Assembly: GCF_003946915.1 (NCBI RefSeq)
Contig: NZ_RPOC01000017.1
Coordinates: 1-64,000 of the forward strand
Length of the DNA stretch: 64,000 bases
Source of the DNA: Flavobacterium ustbae
Lineage (GTDB): Bacteria > Bacteroidota > Bacteroidia > Flavobacteriales > Flavobacteriaceae
Reading direction: 5' to 3'
Shown here: one piece after another, positions 42,803 to 50,370 of the stretch
Numbering within the stretch: position 1 is the stretch's first letter
How the letters are laid out: every line of letters starts with the position of its first letter
Program-made: the position numbers and the translations under genes
Notes under the pieces: model-generated
The model's database searches: none
The model's input: only the letters and a program-made list of their open reading frames with translations
Told to the model about the DNA's origin: nothing

Positions 42803-44191
42803 ATGGAAAATATTAAGTCCTACGTTCAACAACATAAAGATCGCTTTATCAATGAGTTGATCGAATTATTAAAAATTCCGTCGGTAAGTGCCGACACTGC
42901 ATACTCTCAAGATGTTATTGACACAGCAGAAGCTGTTAAGGAAAGTTTAACAAAAGCAGGCTGCGATTATGTCGAAACTTGCGACACTCCAGGTTACCCA
43001 ATTATCTACGGCGAAAAAATAATAGATCCAAATCTTCCAACGGTTTTAGTTTACGGTCACTACGACGTACAACCGCCAGATCCTTTAGAATTATGGACTT
43101 CACCACCATTTGAACCGGTTATTAAAACTACAGATATTCACCCAGAAGGCGCCATTTTCGCGCGTGGAGCTTGTGACGACAAAGGTCAGATGTACATGCA
43201 CGTAAAAGCATTGGAATATATGGTTCAGAACAACGAGCTTCCGTGCAACGTAAAATTTATGATCGAAGGAGAAGAAGAAGTAGGTTCTGCAAGTCTGGCT
43301 TGGTTCGTAGAGCGCAATCAGGAAAAACTGAAAAACGACGTCATCCTGATTTCAGATACAGGAATGATCTCCAACCAACAGCCGTCTATCACGACAGGTT
43401 TAAGAGGTTTGAGTTATGTTGAGGTAGAAGTTACAGGTCCAAACCGCGATTTACATTCAGGTTTATACGGTGGGGCAGTAGCGAATCCGATTAATATTCT
43501 GGCAAAAATGATTGCTTCGCTTCACGACGAAAACAATCATATTACGATTCCAGGATTTTACGATAAAGTTCAGGAATTATCTGCAGAAGAAAGAGCGGAA
43601 ATGGCAAAAGCGCCTTTTAGTCTTGAAAAATATAAAAACGCTTTAAATATCGAAGATGTTTATGGCGAAAAAGGGTATGTAACCAACGAAAGAAACTCAA
43701 TTCGTCCGACATTAGACGTAAACGGAATCTGGGGAGGTTACACCGGAGAAGGTGCTAAAACGGTTATTGCGAGCAAAGCTTTCGCTAAAATCTCAATGCG
43801 TTTGGTTCCAAATCAGGATTGGGAAGAGATTACAGAATTGTTTACCAAACATTTTACAAGTATAGCTCCAGCTGGAGTTACGGTAAAAGTAACGCCTCAC
43901 CACGGCGGACAAGGATATGTAACGCCAATTGACAGCATCGGTTATCAGGCGGCAAACAAAGCGTATACAGAAACGTTTGGAGTTCCAGCAATTCCGGTTC
44001 GTTCTGGCGGAAGTATTCCGATTGTGGCTTTGTTTGAGAAAGAATTAAAAAGCAAAACGATCTTAATGGGATTCGGTTTGGATAGTGATGCGATTCACTC
44101 GCCAAACGAGCATTTCGGAATCTTTAATTACTTGAAAGGTATTGAGACGATTCCGTTGTTTTACAAATATTTTGTGGAATTGAGTAAATAA
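42803..44191 (+). CDS. M20-family dipeptidase
   Basis: 462 residues, no signal peptide. Zinc ligands and catalytic residues: VYGHYDVQPPDP (His, Asp), ARGACDDKGQM, the EGEEEVGSAS catalytic Glu pair, and the late His in HSPNEHFG. The long lid domain (about 200-310, GLRGLSYVEVEVTGPNRDLHSGLYGG) places it with the 450-480-residue dipeptidases of Bacteroidota. It hydrolyses short peptides in the cytosol. A -7-like TACTTTTG lies at 42773-42780. Confidence 0.95.
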   Translation: MENIKSYVQQHKDRFINELIELLKIPSVSADTAYSQDVIDTAEAVKESLTKAGCDYVETCDTPGYPIIYGEKIIDPNLPTVLVYGHYDVQPPDPLELWTSPPFEPVIKTTDIHPEGAIFARGACDDKGQMYMHVKALEYMVQNNELPCNVKFMIEGEEEVGSASLAWFVERNQEKLKNDVILISDTGMISNQQPSITTGLRGLSYVEVEVTGPNRDLHSGLYGGAVANPINILAKMIASLHDENNHITIPGFYDKVQELSAEERAEMAKAPFSLEKYKNALNIEDVYGEKGYVTNERNSIRPTLDVNGIWGGYTGEGAKTVIASKAFAKISMRLVPNQDWEEITELFTKHFTSIAPAGVTVKVTPHHGGQGYVTPIDSIGYQAANKAYTETFGVPAIPVRSGGSIPIVALFEKELKSKTILMGFGLDSDAIHSPNEHFGIFNYLKGIETIPLFYKYFVELSK

Positions 44192-44199
44192 GGTTTTGC

Positions 44200-44460
44200 T
44201 ACGAAGGCACTAAGACACTAAGTTTTTTTTAAGCGCGTTTTTTTTTGCTCGCAAAGTCGCAAAGACGCTAAGATTTTTTACCGCAAGGACGCGGAGAATT
44301 TACGCAAAGTTCGCTAAAATTTTTTTGAGCAAGATTTATAAAAGTTCGCAAAGCTATGTACGTATAGCTTTGCGAACTTTGCGTTTATGTGCGTAACCTA
44401 TGGTAAAAATCCTTGCTCCCGATATCTATCGGGATTGCGGTTAAATTTTTTACACAAAGT
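44200..44460. repeat. Nested palindromic TTTGCG element, copy B
   Basis: GCAAAGTCGCAAAGACGC and ACCGCAAGGACGCGGAG lead into a near-perfect 40-bp palindrome at 44341-44380 (arm AAAGTTCGCAAAGCTATG), closed by GTGCGTAACC and an ATTGCGGTTAA end that includes CCCGATATCTATCGGGA. Confidence 0.75.
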
Positions 44461-44464
44461 GCGC

Positions 44465-44735
44465 TTTTTTTTTTGCTCGCAAAGTCGCAAAGACGCAAAG
44501 TTTTTTAAGTTTTTCACTTTGTCAAAGTTTAAAACTTGATTTAGATACAAATCCGTTCAGAAATGAGCGGATTTTTTTACCACAAGGACGCGAAGAATTT
44601 ACGCAAAGTTCGCTGAGATTTTTTAAGTAAGATTTTAAAAAGTTCGCAAAGCTTTATGTACAAAGCTTTGCGAACTTTGCGTTTATAAACGTAACGGTTA
44701 ATAAAAATCCTTGCATTCTTTGCGGTTAAAAAAAT
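44465..44735. repeat. Nested palindromic TTTGCG element, copy C
   Basis: The second tandem copy, with the core palindrome at 44639-44678 (arm AAAGTTCGCAAAGCTTT), preceded by ACCACAAGGACGCGAAGAAT and ended by CTTTGCGGTTAAA. Together with copy B it fills the 630-bp gap between the dipeptidase and the BlaI-controlled operon; no gene is seen. Confidence 0.75.
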
Positions 44736-44765
44736 AATCTAAGAGATAAAAACATAAGAAAAAAC

Positions 44766-44819
44766 TTGTCCGCTTGAAATTTAATTCTACATTTGTAGAA
44801 TAGAATCTATAATTGTAGA
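44766..44819 (+). promoter_or_regulatory. Promoter overlapped by two BlaI/MecI-type operators
   Basis: -33 TTG (44766-44768), 19-bp spacer, -7 TACATTTG (44788-44795). TTCTACA-TT-TGTAGAA (44785-44800) and TCTATAATTGTAGA (44806-44819) are dyads around TACANNTGTA, the BlaI/MecI core, and are centred 20 bp apart. A BlaI gene lies downstream on the same strand. Confidence 0.75.
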
Positions 44820-44823
44820 GACA

Positions 44824-45252
44824 ATGGTTAAAAAAATGACTTTTATTTTGATGCTGTTTAGCTTTCTAAGTTGTAAAACTTCTGTTGTCAATCAAAAAAT
44901 AGACAAGAAAAAAGAAGGCAAATGGGTTGATGTTTATATTCAGGATAATATTCAATATAAATCTATAGAGCATTATAAAAACGATCAGCCTGTCAAAAAA
45001 TGGAAAACTTATATTGGCGGAAAAATCTACAAGGTAGAGAAATACAAAAACGGAATTTGTGTTGTAAAAAGTTATTACGAAAACGGAAAATTAGAATCGA
45101 AAGGGAAAACGAAATTCGAAACTAATTCAGTTGAGTCGCACTGGTTTTATTTTGGAGAATGGAAGTTTTATTCGGATAAAGGGAAATTGAAAAACATTAA
45201 ATATTACGAAAAAGGAGAATTAATCTCAGAACAAAATACATTAAACAACTAA
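44824..45252 (+). CDS. YwqK-like (MORN-type repeat) lipoprotein
   Basis: 142 residues. The signal ends in a lipobox (LFSFLSC). The mature protein shows degenerate YwqK/MORN-2 repeats, each a short strand pair: KKEGKWVDVY, EHYKNDQPVKKWKTY, SYYENGKLESKGKTK, EWKFYSDKGKLKNIKYYEKG. The YwqK family is annotated as an antitoxin in some databases, but this exported copy need not be one. It starts 5 bp after the second operator, so it is the first gene of the BlaI-controlled unit. Confidence 0.85.
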   Translation: MVKKMTFILMLFSFLSCKTSVVNQKIDKKKEGKWVDVYIQDNIQYKSIEHYKNDQPVKKWKTYIGGKIYKVEKYKNGICVVKSYYENGKLESKGKTKFETNSVESHWFYFGEWKFYSDKGKLKNIKYYEKGELISEQNTLNN

Positions 45253-45263
45253 CTATAAAACCT

Positions 45264-46223
45264 ATGAAAAAATCGATTGTTTTTGTTTTGCTGATACTGA
45301 GCAGCAGTTTCTTAAAAGCTCAGACTTATAAAGATTGGGTTCGCAAAGCCGATTCTTGTTATGAGGCAGAAATTTATAAGTTGTCTGTTGATTATTATAA
45401 TAAAGCTTTTAAACTGGAGCAGAAATCGTATAAAGATTTCTACAATGCAGCCTGTTCTGCGTCTATGGCAGAAGAAAATAAAAAAGCTTTTAAGTGGCTG
45501 AATCTGTCTATTGATAAAGGGTATGAAAACATGGCACATATCCGAATTGATAACGATTTAAAACGCCTTCATTCAGAAAAAGAATGGAAAAAGACAATTG
45601 AAAAACTGCAGAAGAAATTGGATATTATTGGAGCCAATTACGATAAGGTGCTAGAAAAACAACTCGCAGAAATTTATATTGAAGATCAAGAAATTCGTGG
45701 AGAATTTATGAATGTTTATAGAAAGCCAAATGCTGATAAGAAGAAAATAGATAGCATTGGTAAAATTATGGGAACCAAAGACAGTATTAATCTCATTAAA
45801 GTGATGAAAATACTGGATGAAAGGGGCTGGCTAGGGAAAAATGTGGTTGGCGAACAGGGAAATAAGACTTTGTTTCTGGTTATTCAGCACGCCGATTTAG
45901 AATATCAGCAAAAGTATTTGCCGATGATGAGAGAGGCAGCTAAAATTGGTAATGCAGATCCAGGAAATTTGGCCTACTTAGAAGATCGAGTTGCTTTAAG
46001 AGAAGGGAAAAAACAAATCTATGGCAGTCAGAGTTCGATGAATAAAAAGACGAATAAGATTCGCATAGCTCCAATGATAGATCCAGATAATGTAGATAAA
46101 AGGCGTGCGGAAGTCGGACTTGGCACTATGGCTGAATATGCAGTAAAATTGAATATTGAATGGAATTTGGAAACCTATAAAAAAGAATTGGCAGAAACAG
46201 AAGCAGAAAAACTTGAAAAATAG
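45264..46223 (+). CDS. Exported TPR + DUF6624 protein
   Basis: 319 residues with a signal peptide (IVFVLLILSSSFLKAQ). The N-terminal region has a TPR-like stretch (ADSCYEAEIYKLSVDYYNKAFKLEQ...YNAACSASMAEENKKAFKWLN). The C-terminal half carries the DUF6624 pattern (ERGWLGKNVVGEQGNKTLFLVIQHAD...KIGNADPGNLAYLEDRVALREGKKQIYGSQ). Function unknown. It follows the lipoprotein gene by 11 bp and precedes blaI, so it is probably part of the operon. Confidence 0.85.
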   Translation: MKKSIVFVLLILSSSFLKAQTYKDWVRKADSCYEAEIYKLSVDYYNKAFKLEQKSYKDFYNAACSASMAEENKKAFKWLNLSIDKGYENMAHIRIDNDLKRLHSEKEWKKTIEKLQKKLDIIGANYDKVLEKQLAEIYIEDQEIRGEFMNVYRKPNADKKKIDSIGKIMGTKDSINLIKVMKILDERGWLGKNVVGEQGNKTLFLVIQHADLEYQQKYLPMMREAAKIGNADPGNLAYLEDRVALREGKKQIYGSQSSMNKKTNKIRIAPMIDPDNVDKRRAEVGLGTMAEYAVKLNIEWNLETYKKELAETEAEKLEK

Positions 46224-46224
46224 A

Positions 46225-46293
46225 TATTAAGAATTAAGAATTAAGAATTAAGAATTAAGAATTAAGAATTAAGAATTAAGAATTAAGAATTAA
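46225..46293 (+). repeat. Tandem 7-bp repeat (AATTAAG) about ten copies
   Basis: ATTAAG followed by nine perfect AATTAAG units in the 111-bp gap before the BlaI gene. Seven is not a multiple of three and the tract lies in non-coding DNA, so copy-number change would alter spacing, not protein. Confidence 0.95.
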
Positions 46294-46334
46294 GATAGAA
46301 CTTAAAATCTCAGAACCTTAGAACCTCAAAAAAA

Positions 46335-46706
46335 ATGCAATTATCTAACGCAGAAGAACAATTAATGGAGCATTTATGGAAGCTTGAAAAAGCTTTTATG
46401 AAAGATTTGCTCGAAGCTTATCCAGAACCAAGACCGGCAACAACTACGGTCGCGACTTTATTAAAAAGAATGATCGACAAGAAATTTGTGGCGTATAACG
46501 AATTCGGGAATTCGAGAGAATATTATCCTTTGGTGAAGAAAACAGATTATTTCTCGAAACATGTGAAAGGGTTGATTAGCAATTTCTTTAATAATTCGGC
46601 GTCGCAGTTTGCTTCGTTTTTTACGACCGAAACCAATTTGTCGGCTTCAGAATTGGAAGATCTTAAAAAAATAATCGATTCAGAAATTCAAAAAAAGAAA
46701 AAATGA
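46335..46706 (+). CDS. blaI: BlaI/MecI/CopY-family repressor
   Basis: 123 residues. N-terminal winged helix (LSNAEEQLMEHLWKLEKAFMKDLLEAYPEP, ATTTVATLLKRMIDKKFVAYNEFGNSREYYPL) and a C-terminal dimer and cleavage region. It overlaps the M56 gene by 4 bp (ATGA), the canonical BlaI-BlaR1 arrangement. Its operator type (TACANNTGTA) is found at 44785, upstream of the first gene of the same strand. No beta-lactamase gene is visible, so the regulon is unclear. Confidence 0.95.
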   Translation: MQLSNAEEQLMEHLWKLEKAFMKDLLEAYPEPRPATTTVATLLKRMIDKKFVAYNEFGNSREYYPLVKKTDYFSKHVKGLISNFFNNSASQFASFFTTETNLSASELEDLKKIIDSEIQKKKK

Positions 46707-47920
46707 TAACCTATCTTTTAAAATCTGCAATACTGCTTTTAGTTTTTTATGCAGTTTATAAATTGTTGTTGGAAAATGAAAAAATGTTTCGTTTTAACCG
46801 TGTGTATCTTATCGGAAGTTTGATTTTCAGTTTGGTAATTCCGCTCCAATTGTTTTCAGTGAAGGCGATGTTTGAAACAGGAATAAATACCATTCAACTG
46901 GACGAAATAGTAATCCAAACTAATCGTACTTCTTTAGATGAAAATTATATTATGCAAAACCTGTTCGTTATTGTGAGCGGTGTATATATTATGGCTTCAA
47001 CAGTGCTAGCTTTTCGTTTGGCTTTAAACCTGATTTCATTTTTTATAAAACTAAAAACAAAAGAAAGCCGCTTGGTCAATGGCGTAAAAGTAGTTTTAAT
47101 GAAAGAAACTGTTTTGCCTCATTCTTTTTGGAATACGATTTTTGTTAATAAAGCCGATTTTGAGTCAGGAAAAATTCCGTCAGAATTAATCGCGCATGAA
47201 AAAGCGCATTTGGAGCAGAAACATACGCTGGATATTCTTTTTGCAGAGGTTTTGAGAATTGTGTTTTGGGTAAATCCGTTCATTTCTTATTTTATAAAAG
47301 CTATAAAACTGAATCACGAATTTCTAGCTGATGAAGCTGTAAATAAACAGTTTGGAGAAATAAGCAATTACCAGAATCTGCTGCTTGATTTTGCTTCGAA
47401 CAGACAAACAGTTCCGCTAGCAAGTACTATTAATTATCAAATAACTAAAAAGCGCTTGCTTATGATGACCAAAAAAGAATCTGCTTTAAAAATAGTTTTT
47501 AAAGTTTTTATTGTTGGACTAGTTTGCAGTTTACTTCTGTTTACTTTTAGTTCAAAAGTGACAGCTCAAAAAGTTGATCCATTTGCTAATAAGGTTTATA
47601 AATCAGGAGATTTAAAAATTAAACAGCCCGAATTTCCAGGCGGAATTATAGAGTTTTATAAGTTTGTAGGGCAACGTTTTAAAGTTTCAGCAGAAGCATC
47701 AAAAAATAATGTTGAAACCAAAATATCGATGCAGTTTATGGTTGAAAAAGACGGAAGCCTGTCTGAATTCAAAATTGTAAAAGATGCTGGATATGGTTTA
47801 GGAGAAGAAGCAATTCGAGTTTTAAAACTTTCTCCAAAATGGATTCCTGGAAGTGAAAACGGAAAACCTGTTCGTGTGCTTTATAGTTTGCCAATTACGA
47901 TTCAGGCTGCGCCAAAGTAA
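46703..47920 (+). CDS. M56 (BlaR1-type) metallopeptidase with C-terminal TonB domain
   Basis: 405 residues. Several N-terminal helices (ITYLLKSAILLLVFYAVYKLLL, VYLIGSLIFSLVIPLQLF), the zinc-peptidase motif LIAHEKAHLEQKHTLDILFAEVLRI (HExxH), a further helix (IVFKVFIVGLVCSLLLFTF), then a C-terminal TonB-type domain (ISMQFMVEKDGSLSEFKIVK, LKLSPKWIPGSENGKPVRVLYSLPITI). The peptidase would cleave BlaI on signal; a TonB C-terminus instead of a penicillin-sensing domain is common in Bacteroidota and suggests another inducer or energised import. Confidence 0.92.
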   Translation: MITYLLKSAILLLVFYAVYKLLLENEKMFRFNRVYLIGSLIFSLVIPLQLFSVKAMFETGINTIQLDEIVIQTNRTSLDENYIMQNLFVIVSGVYIMASTVLAFRLALNLISFFIKLKTKESRLVNGVKVVLMKETVLPHSFWNTIFVNKADFESGKIPSELIAHEKAHLEQKHTLDILFAEVLRIVFWVNPFISYFIKAIKLNHEFLADEAVNKQFGEISNYQNLLLDFASNRQTVPLASTINYQITKKRLLMMTKKESALKIVFKVFIVGLVCSLLLFTFSSKVTAQKVDPFANKVYKSGDLKIKQPEFPGGIIEFYKFVGQRFKVSAEASKNNVETKISMQFMVEKDGSLSEFKIVKDAGYGLGEEAIRVLKLSPKWIPGSENGKPVRVLYSLPITIQAAPK

Positions 47921-47960
47921 CAAAGTGACAAAGTTGCAAAGTGACATAGACTTTCAATAG

Positions 47961-47988
47961 CCTCCAGCCTTAGCTGGAGGTTTTTTTT
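47961..47988 (+). terminator. Terminator after the M56-TonB gene
   Basis: Stem CCTCCAGC / GCTGGAGG with CTTA loop and an eight-T run, 40 bp past the stop. Confidence 0.9.
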
Positions 47989-48042
47989 ACGAAAAGTAGA
48001 AAACCTTTGCCACTTTGTTACTTTGCACCTTTGTCCCTTAAA

Positions 48043-48080
48043 AGAAAAAAAATATCCGCTCCTGATGGAAGAAGCGGATT
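48043..48080 (-). terminator. Terminator after the saccharopine-dehydrogenase-family gene
   Basis: Stem ATCCGCT / AGCGGAT with an A-run on the plus strand (T-run in the transcript). Confidence 0.8.
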
Positions 48081-48130
48081 AAAATTAAAAAACTAATTAA
48101 AAAAAATCTAAAATAAACTGCAGATCCTGA

Positions 48131-49495
48131 CTAAAATAAGTCTGGATTATATCCAAAATAAGGCACATTTTGTTCGTTAAAAATGACTCCATATTCTTCT
48201 AACTCTTTTAAAATTGGTTCGTAAACTTCTTTTTTAATAGGAAGCTGTACGCCGGGAGTTGTAATTTTTCCGTTTAAAATCAATAATGTCGCAATTGCAA
48301 CCGGAAGTCCGACTGTTTTTGCCATTGCCGTATAGGTTTGATCGTCGCCAATGCAAACCATTTTAGAATCGATTTGTTTCTTTTCTCCATTAAGTTCATA
48401 ACCAAATTTATGATACATGACAATCATATCTTTGTCATCTGGTTCAAGAGTCCAGCTTTCGCTTAAGATTTTTTCTAGAATTTGAGCAGGAGTAGCATTT
48501 GGGAGATTTACTTTTTTGTTTGGGTTAAATAAATCCAATTCCAAAAGTTTATCCCACATAATATCGTCTTGATCGATTTTTAAGATCAGACGGGTTTTAA
48601 TTTCAACAGAATCCGTTGGATGATAAGGAAGAAAAGAGTTGATAAACTGACGATAACTCATATTTTCTGACCCCTCTAAAATATAACTATCATCAGTCAT
48701 TCCGAGCTGAACAAACATATTCCAGGCTCTAGAAAAACCAACTCTTCTAATTGTGCCTCTATATAAAGTTAGAATATCATCTAAACCATAAACCGAACGG
48801 TATTTAAGAGAATCCCGATTTGAGTAAGCCTCAAATTTTCCGTAGCCTTCCACTTCTAGAAATTCAGTTCTTCTAAACAAAGCGCTATACGGAATGTATT
48901 TATAAGTGCCTTCCTGAATAAACTTGGCTGCACCGCCTTGTCCTGCCAGCACTACATTTCTTGGCGCCCATGTAAATTTATAATTCCATAGATTATTATC
49001 AGATTCTGGAGCAACAAGTCCGCCGCAAAAAGATTCGAATAAAAGCATTTTACCGCCTTTAGATCTAATTTCGTCAATAACTTTCATGGCACTCATATGA
49101 TCAATTCCGGGATCAAGGCCAATTTCGTTCATAAAAATCAGATTGTTTTGTTTTGCATCTGTATCCAAACTCTGCATGGCATCACTAATGTAAGATGCCG
49201 TAACCAGATGTTTTTTAAATTCAATACAATCTTTTGCGATTTCAATATGCAGATGCGCAGGAAGCATGGAGATTACTATTGAAGCATTCGCAATAGCGGT
49301 TTTTCTTTCGTCGGTATCAAAAATATTTAAAGCGAGTGGAGTTGCATTCGGATGATTTTGAGTTTTGGCTTCCGCTAATGGCAAAGAAAGATCAGCTACA
49401 GTAATATGTAGGTTTTCTTCATTAGACTTCGACAATAAATATCGAATCAAAGACGACGCAGATCTTCCTGCTCCAATTATTAAAACGTTTCTCAT
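48131..49495 (-). CDS. Saccharopine-dehydrogenase-family oxidoreductase
   Basis: 454 residues. N-terminal Rossmann fold (NVLIIGAGRSASSLIRYLLS) with downstream SMLPAHLHIEIAKDCIEF and NEIGLDPGIDHMSAMKVID, the signatures of the saccharopine / lysine-ketoglutarate reductase group. The C-terminal substrate domain is complete (TWAPRNVVLAGQGGAAKF...MTDDSYILEGSENMSYRQFI). It may act in lysine degradation (forming or cleaving saccharopine) or in carboxyspermidine-type polyamine chemistry; sequence alone does not decide. It is a single gene with its own terminator. Confidence 0.88.
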   Translation of the reverse strand: MRNVLIIGAGRSASSLIRYLLSKSNEENLHITVADLSLPLAEAKTQNHPNATPLALNIFDTDERKTAIANASIVISMLPAHLHIEIAKDCIEFKKHLVTASYISDAMQSLDTDAKQNNLIFMNEIGLDPGIDHMSAMKVIDEIRSKGGKMLLFESFCGGLVAPESDNNLWNYKFTWAPRNVVLAGQGGAAKFIQEGTYKYIPYSALFRRTEFLEVEGYGKFEAYSNRDSLKYRSVYGLDDILTLYRGTIRRVGFSRAWNMFVQLGMTDDSYILEGSENMSYRQFINSFLPYHPTDSVEIKTRLILKIDQDDIMWDKLLELDLFNPNKKVNLPNATPAQILEKILSESWTLEPDDKDMIVMYHKFGYELNGEKKQIDSKMVCIGDDQTYTAMAKTVGLPVAIATLLILNGKITTPGVQLPIKKEVYEPILKELEEYGVIFNEQNVPYFGYNPDLF

Positions 49496-49681
49496 GTTTC
49501 AAATATTTAACACAAATATATTTAAATGTTATAAATATAACAATTGAAAATGAATTAAATTGAATTTATTTTTTGAATTTCGATAGAAAATAACCTGCTT
49601 TTGTTCTAAATAATCGAGAAACTAAAGCGGTTTTTTGGTTCGTTTGAAGTATTTTTGTTTCAAATTTCAAAGAGATAAATT

Positions 49682-50068
49682 ATGAAAAGAAGAATCATTC
49701 TAACGGGAGCTTTTATTGGTATGTTAGCTATTATTTTGGGTGCTTTTGGCGCACATTTATTAAAAAAATATCTTTCAGTCGATCAGTTAAATACTTTTGA
49801 AGTTGGTGTTCGATATCAAATGTATCACGCTCTATTTCTTCTTTTCTTATCAACCCAAAAAGACATTGCAGAAAAGACCTTAAAGGCAATCTACAATTTG
49901 GTAGTTGCAGGTGTTGTTCTTTTTAGCGGTTCTATCTATTTGGTGGCAACGAAAGACTACACCTTATTCTATTCTAAAATTATAGTATTCGCAACTCCAG
50001 TGGGTGGTTTTCTATTAATTATTGCCTGGGCGCTATTATTCTTTACAATTTTGAAGAGAAAATCATAA
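49682..50068 (+). CDS. DUF423 membrane protein
   Basis: 128 residues with four helices: ILTGAFIGMLAIILGAFGAHLL, the YHALFLLFLS segment, YNLVVAGVVLFSGSIYLV and FATPVGGFLLIIAWALLFF. The family signature GAFGAHLLKKYLSVDQLNTFEVGVRYQMYHALF is present. Function unknown; conserved across bacteria. It is transcribed alone. Confidence 0.93.
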   Translation: MKRRIILTGAFIGMLAIILGAFGAHLLKKYLSVDQLNTFEVGVRYQMYHALFLLFLSTQKDIAEKTLKAIYNLVVAGVVLFSGSIYLVATKDYTLFYSKIIVFATPVGGFLLIIAWALLFFTILKRKS

Positions 50069-50253
50069 AATACCGAAAAAAAAATTCTGTCTAAGAATTA
50101 ATCTTTAATTTTGTCACATAAATAACATATAACTTTATTTGTGTGACTTTTTTATGTTTTTTAGCATTAAACAAAAATAATATAACAAAGTCCCTCATTA
50201 GGTTGTAAATAAACAAATTAGAAGCGGTTATTTTTTTCTTTTTTGTGATTTTC

Positions 50254-50296
50254 AAAGTGAAATTTCTCCTTTTTGATATTAATTAAAGTGAAATTT
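50254..50296 (+). promoter_or_regulatory. Direct repeat AAAGTGAAATTT upstream of pckA
   Basis: AAAGTGAAATTT at 50254-50265 and again at 50285-50296, 31 bp apart (about three turns), ending 7 bp before the -33 element. It may be an activator site for gluconeogenic control. The 300 bp between DUF423 and pckA otherwise show only AT-rich promoter DNA. Confidence 0.45.
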
Positions 50297-50303
50297 AAGT
50301 ATT

Positions 50304-50335
50304 TTGAAAGGAATAAAAATTAATCTGTAATTTTG
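50304..50335 (+). promoter_or_regulatory. Promoter of pckA
   Basis: TTG (50304-50306), 21-bp spacer, TAATTTTG (50328-50335); the ATG follows 35 bp later. Confidence 0.75.
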
Positions 50336-50370
50336 CTTTAAACAAAAAATCACACACAACTTAAAAATTT

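Noticed and set aside
42596..42835. Frames of 63-79 codons across tRNA-Leu
   Set aside because: They translate a tRNA gene; typical false ORFs.
44200..44735. Insertion sequence
   Set aside because: No transposase-like frame; the region is palindromic repeats only.
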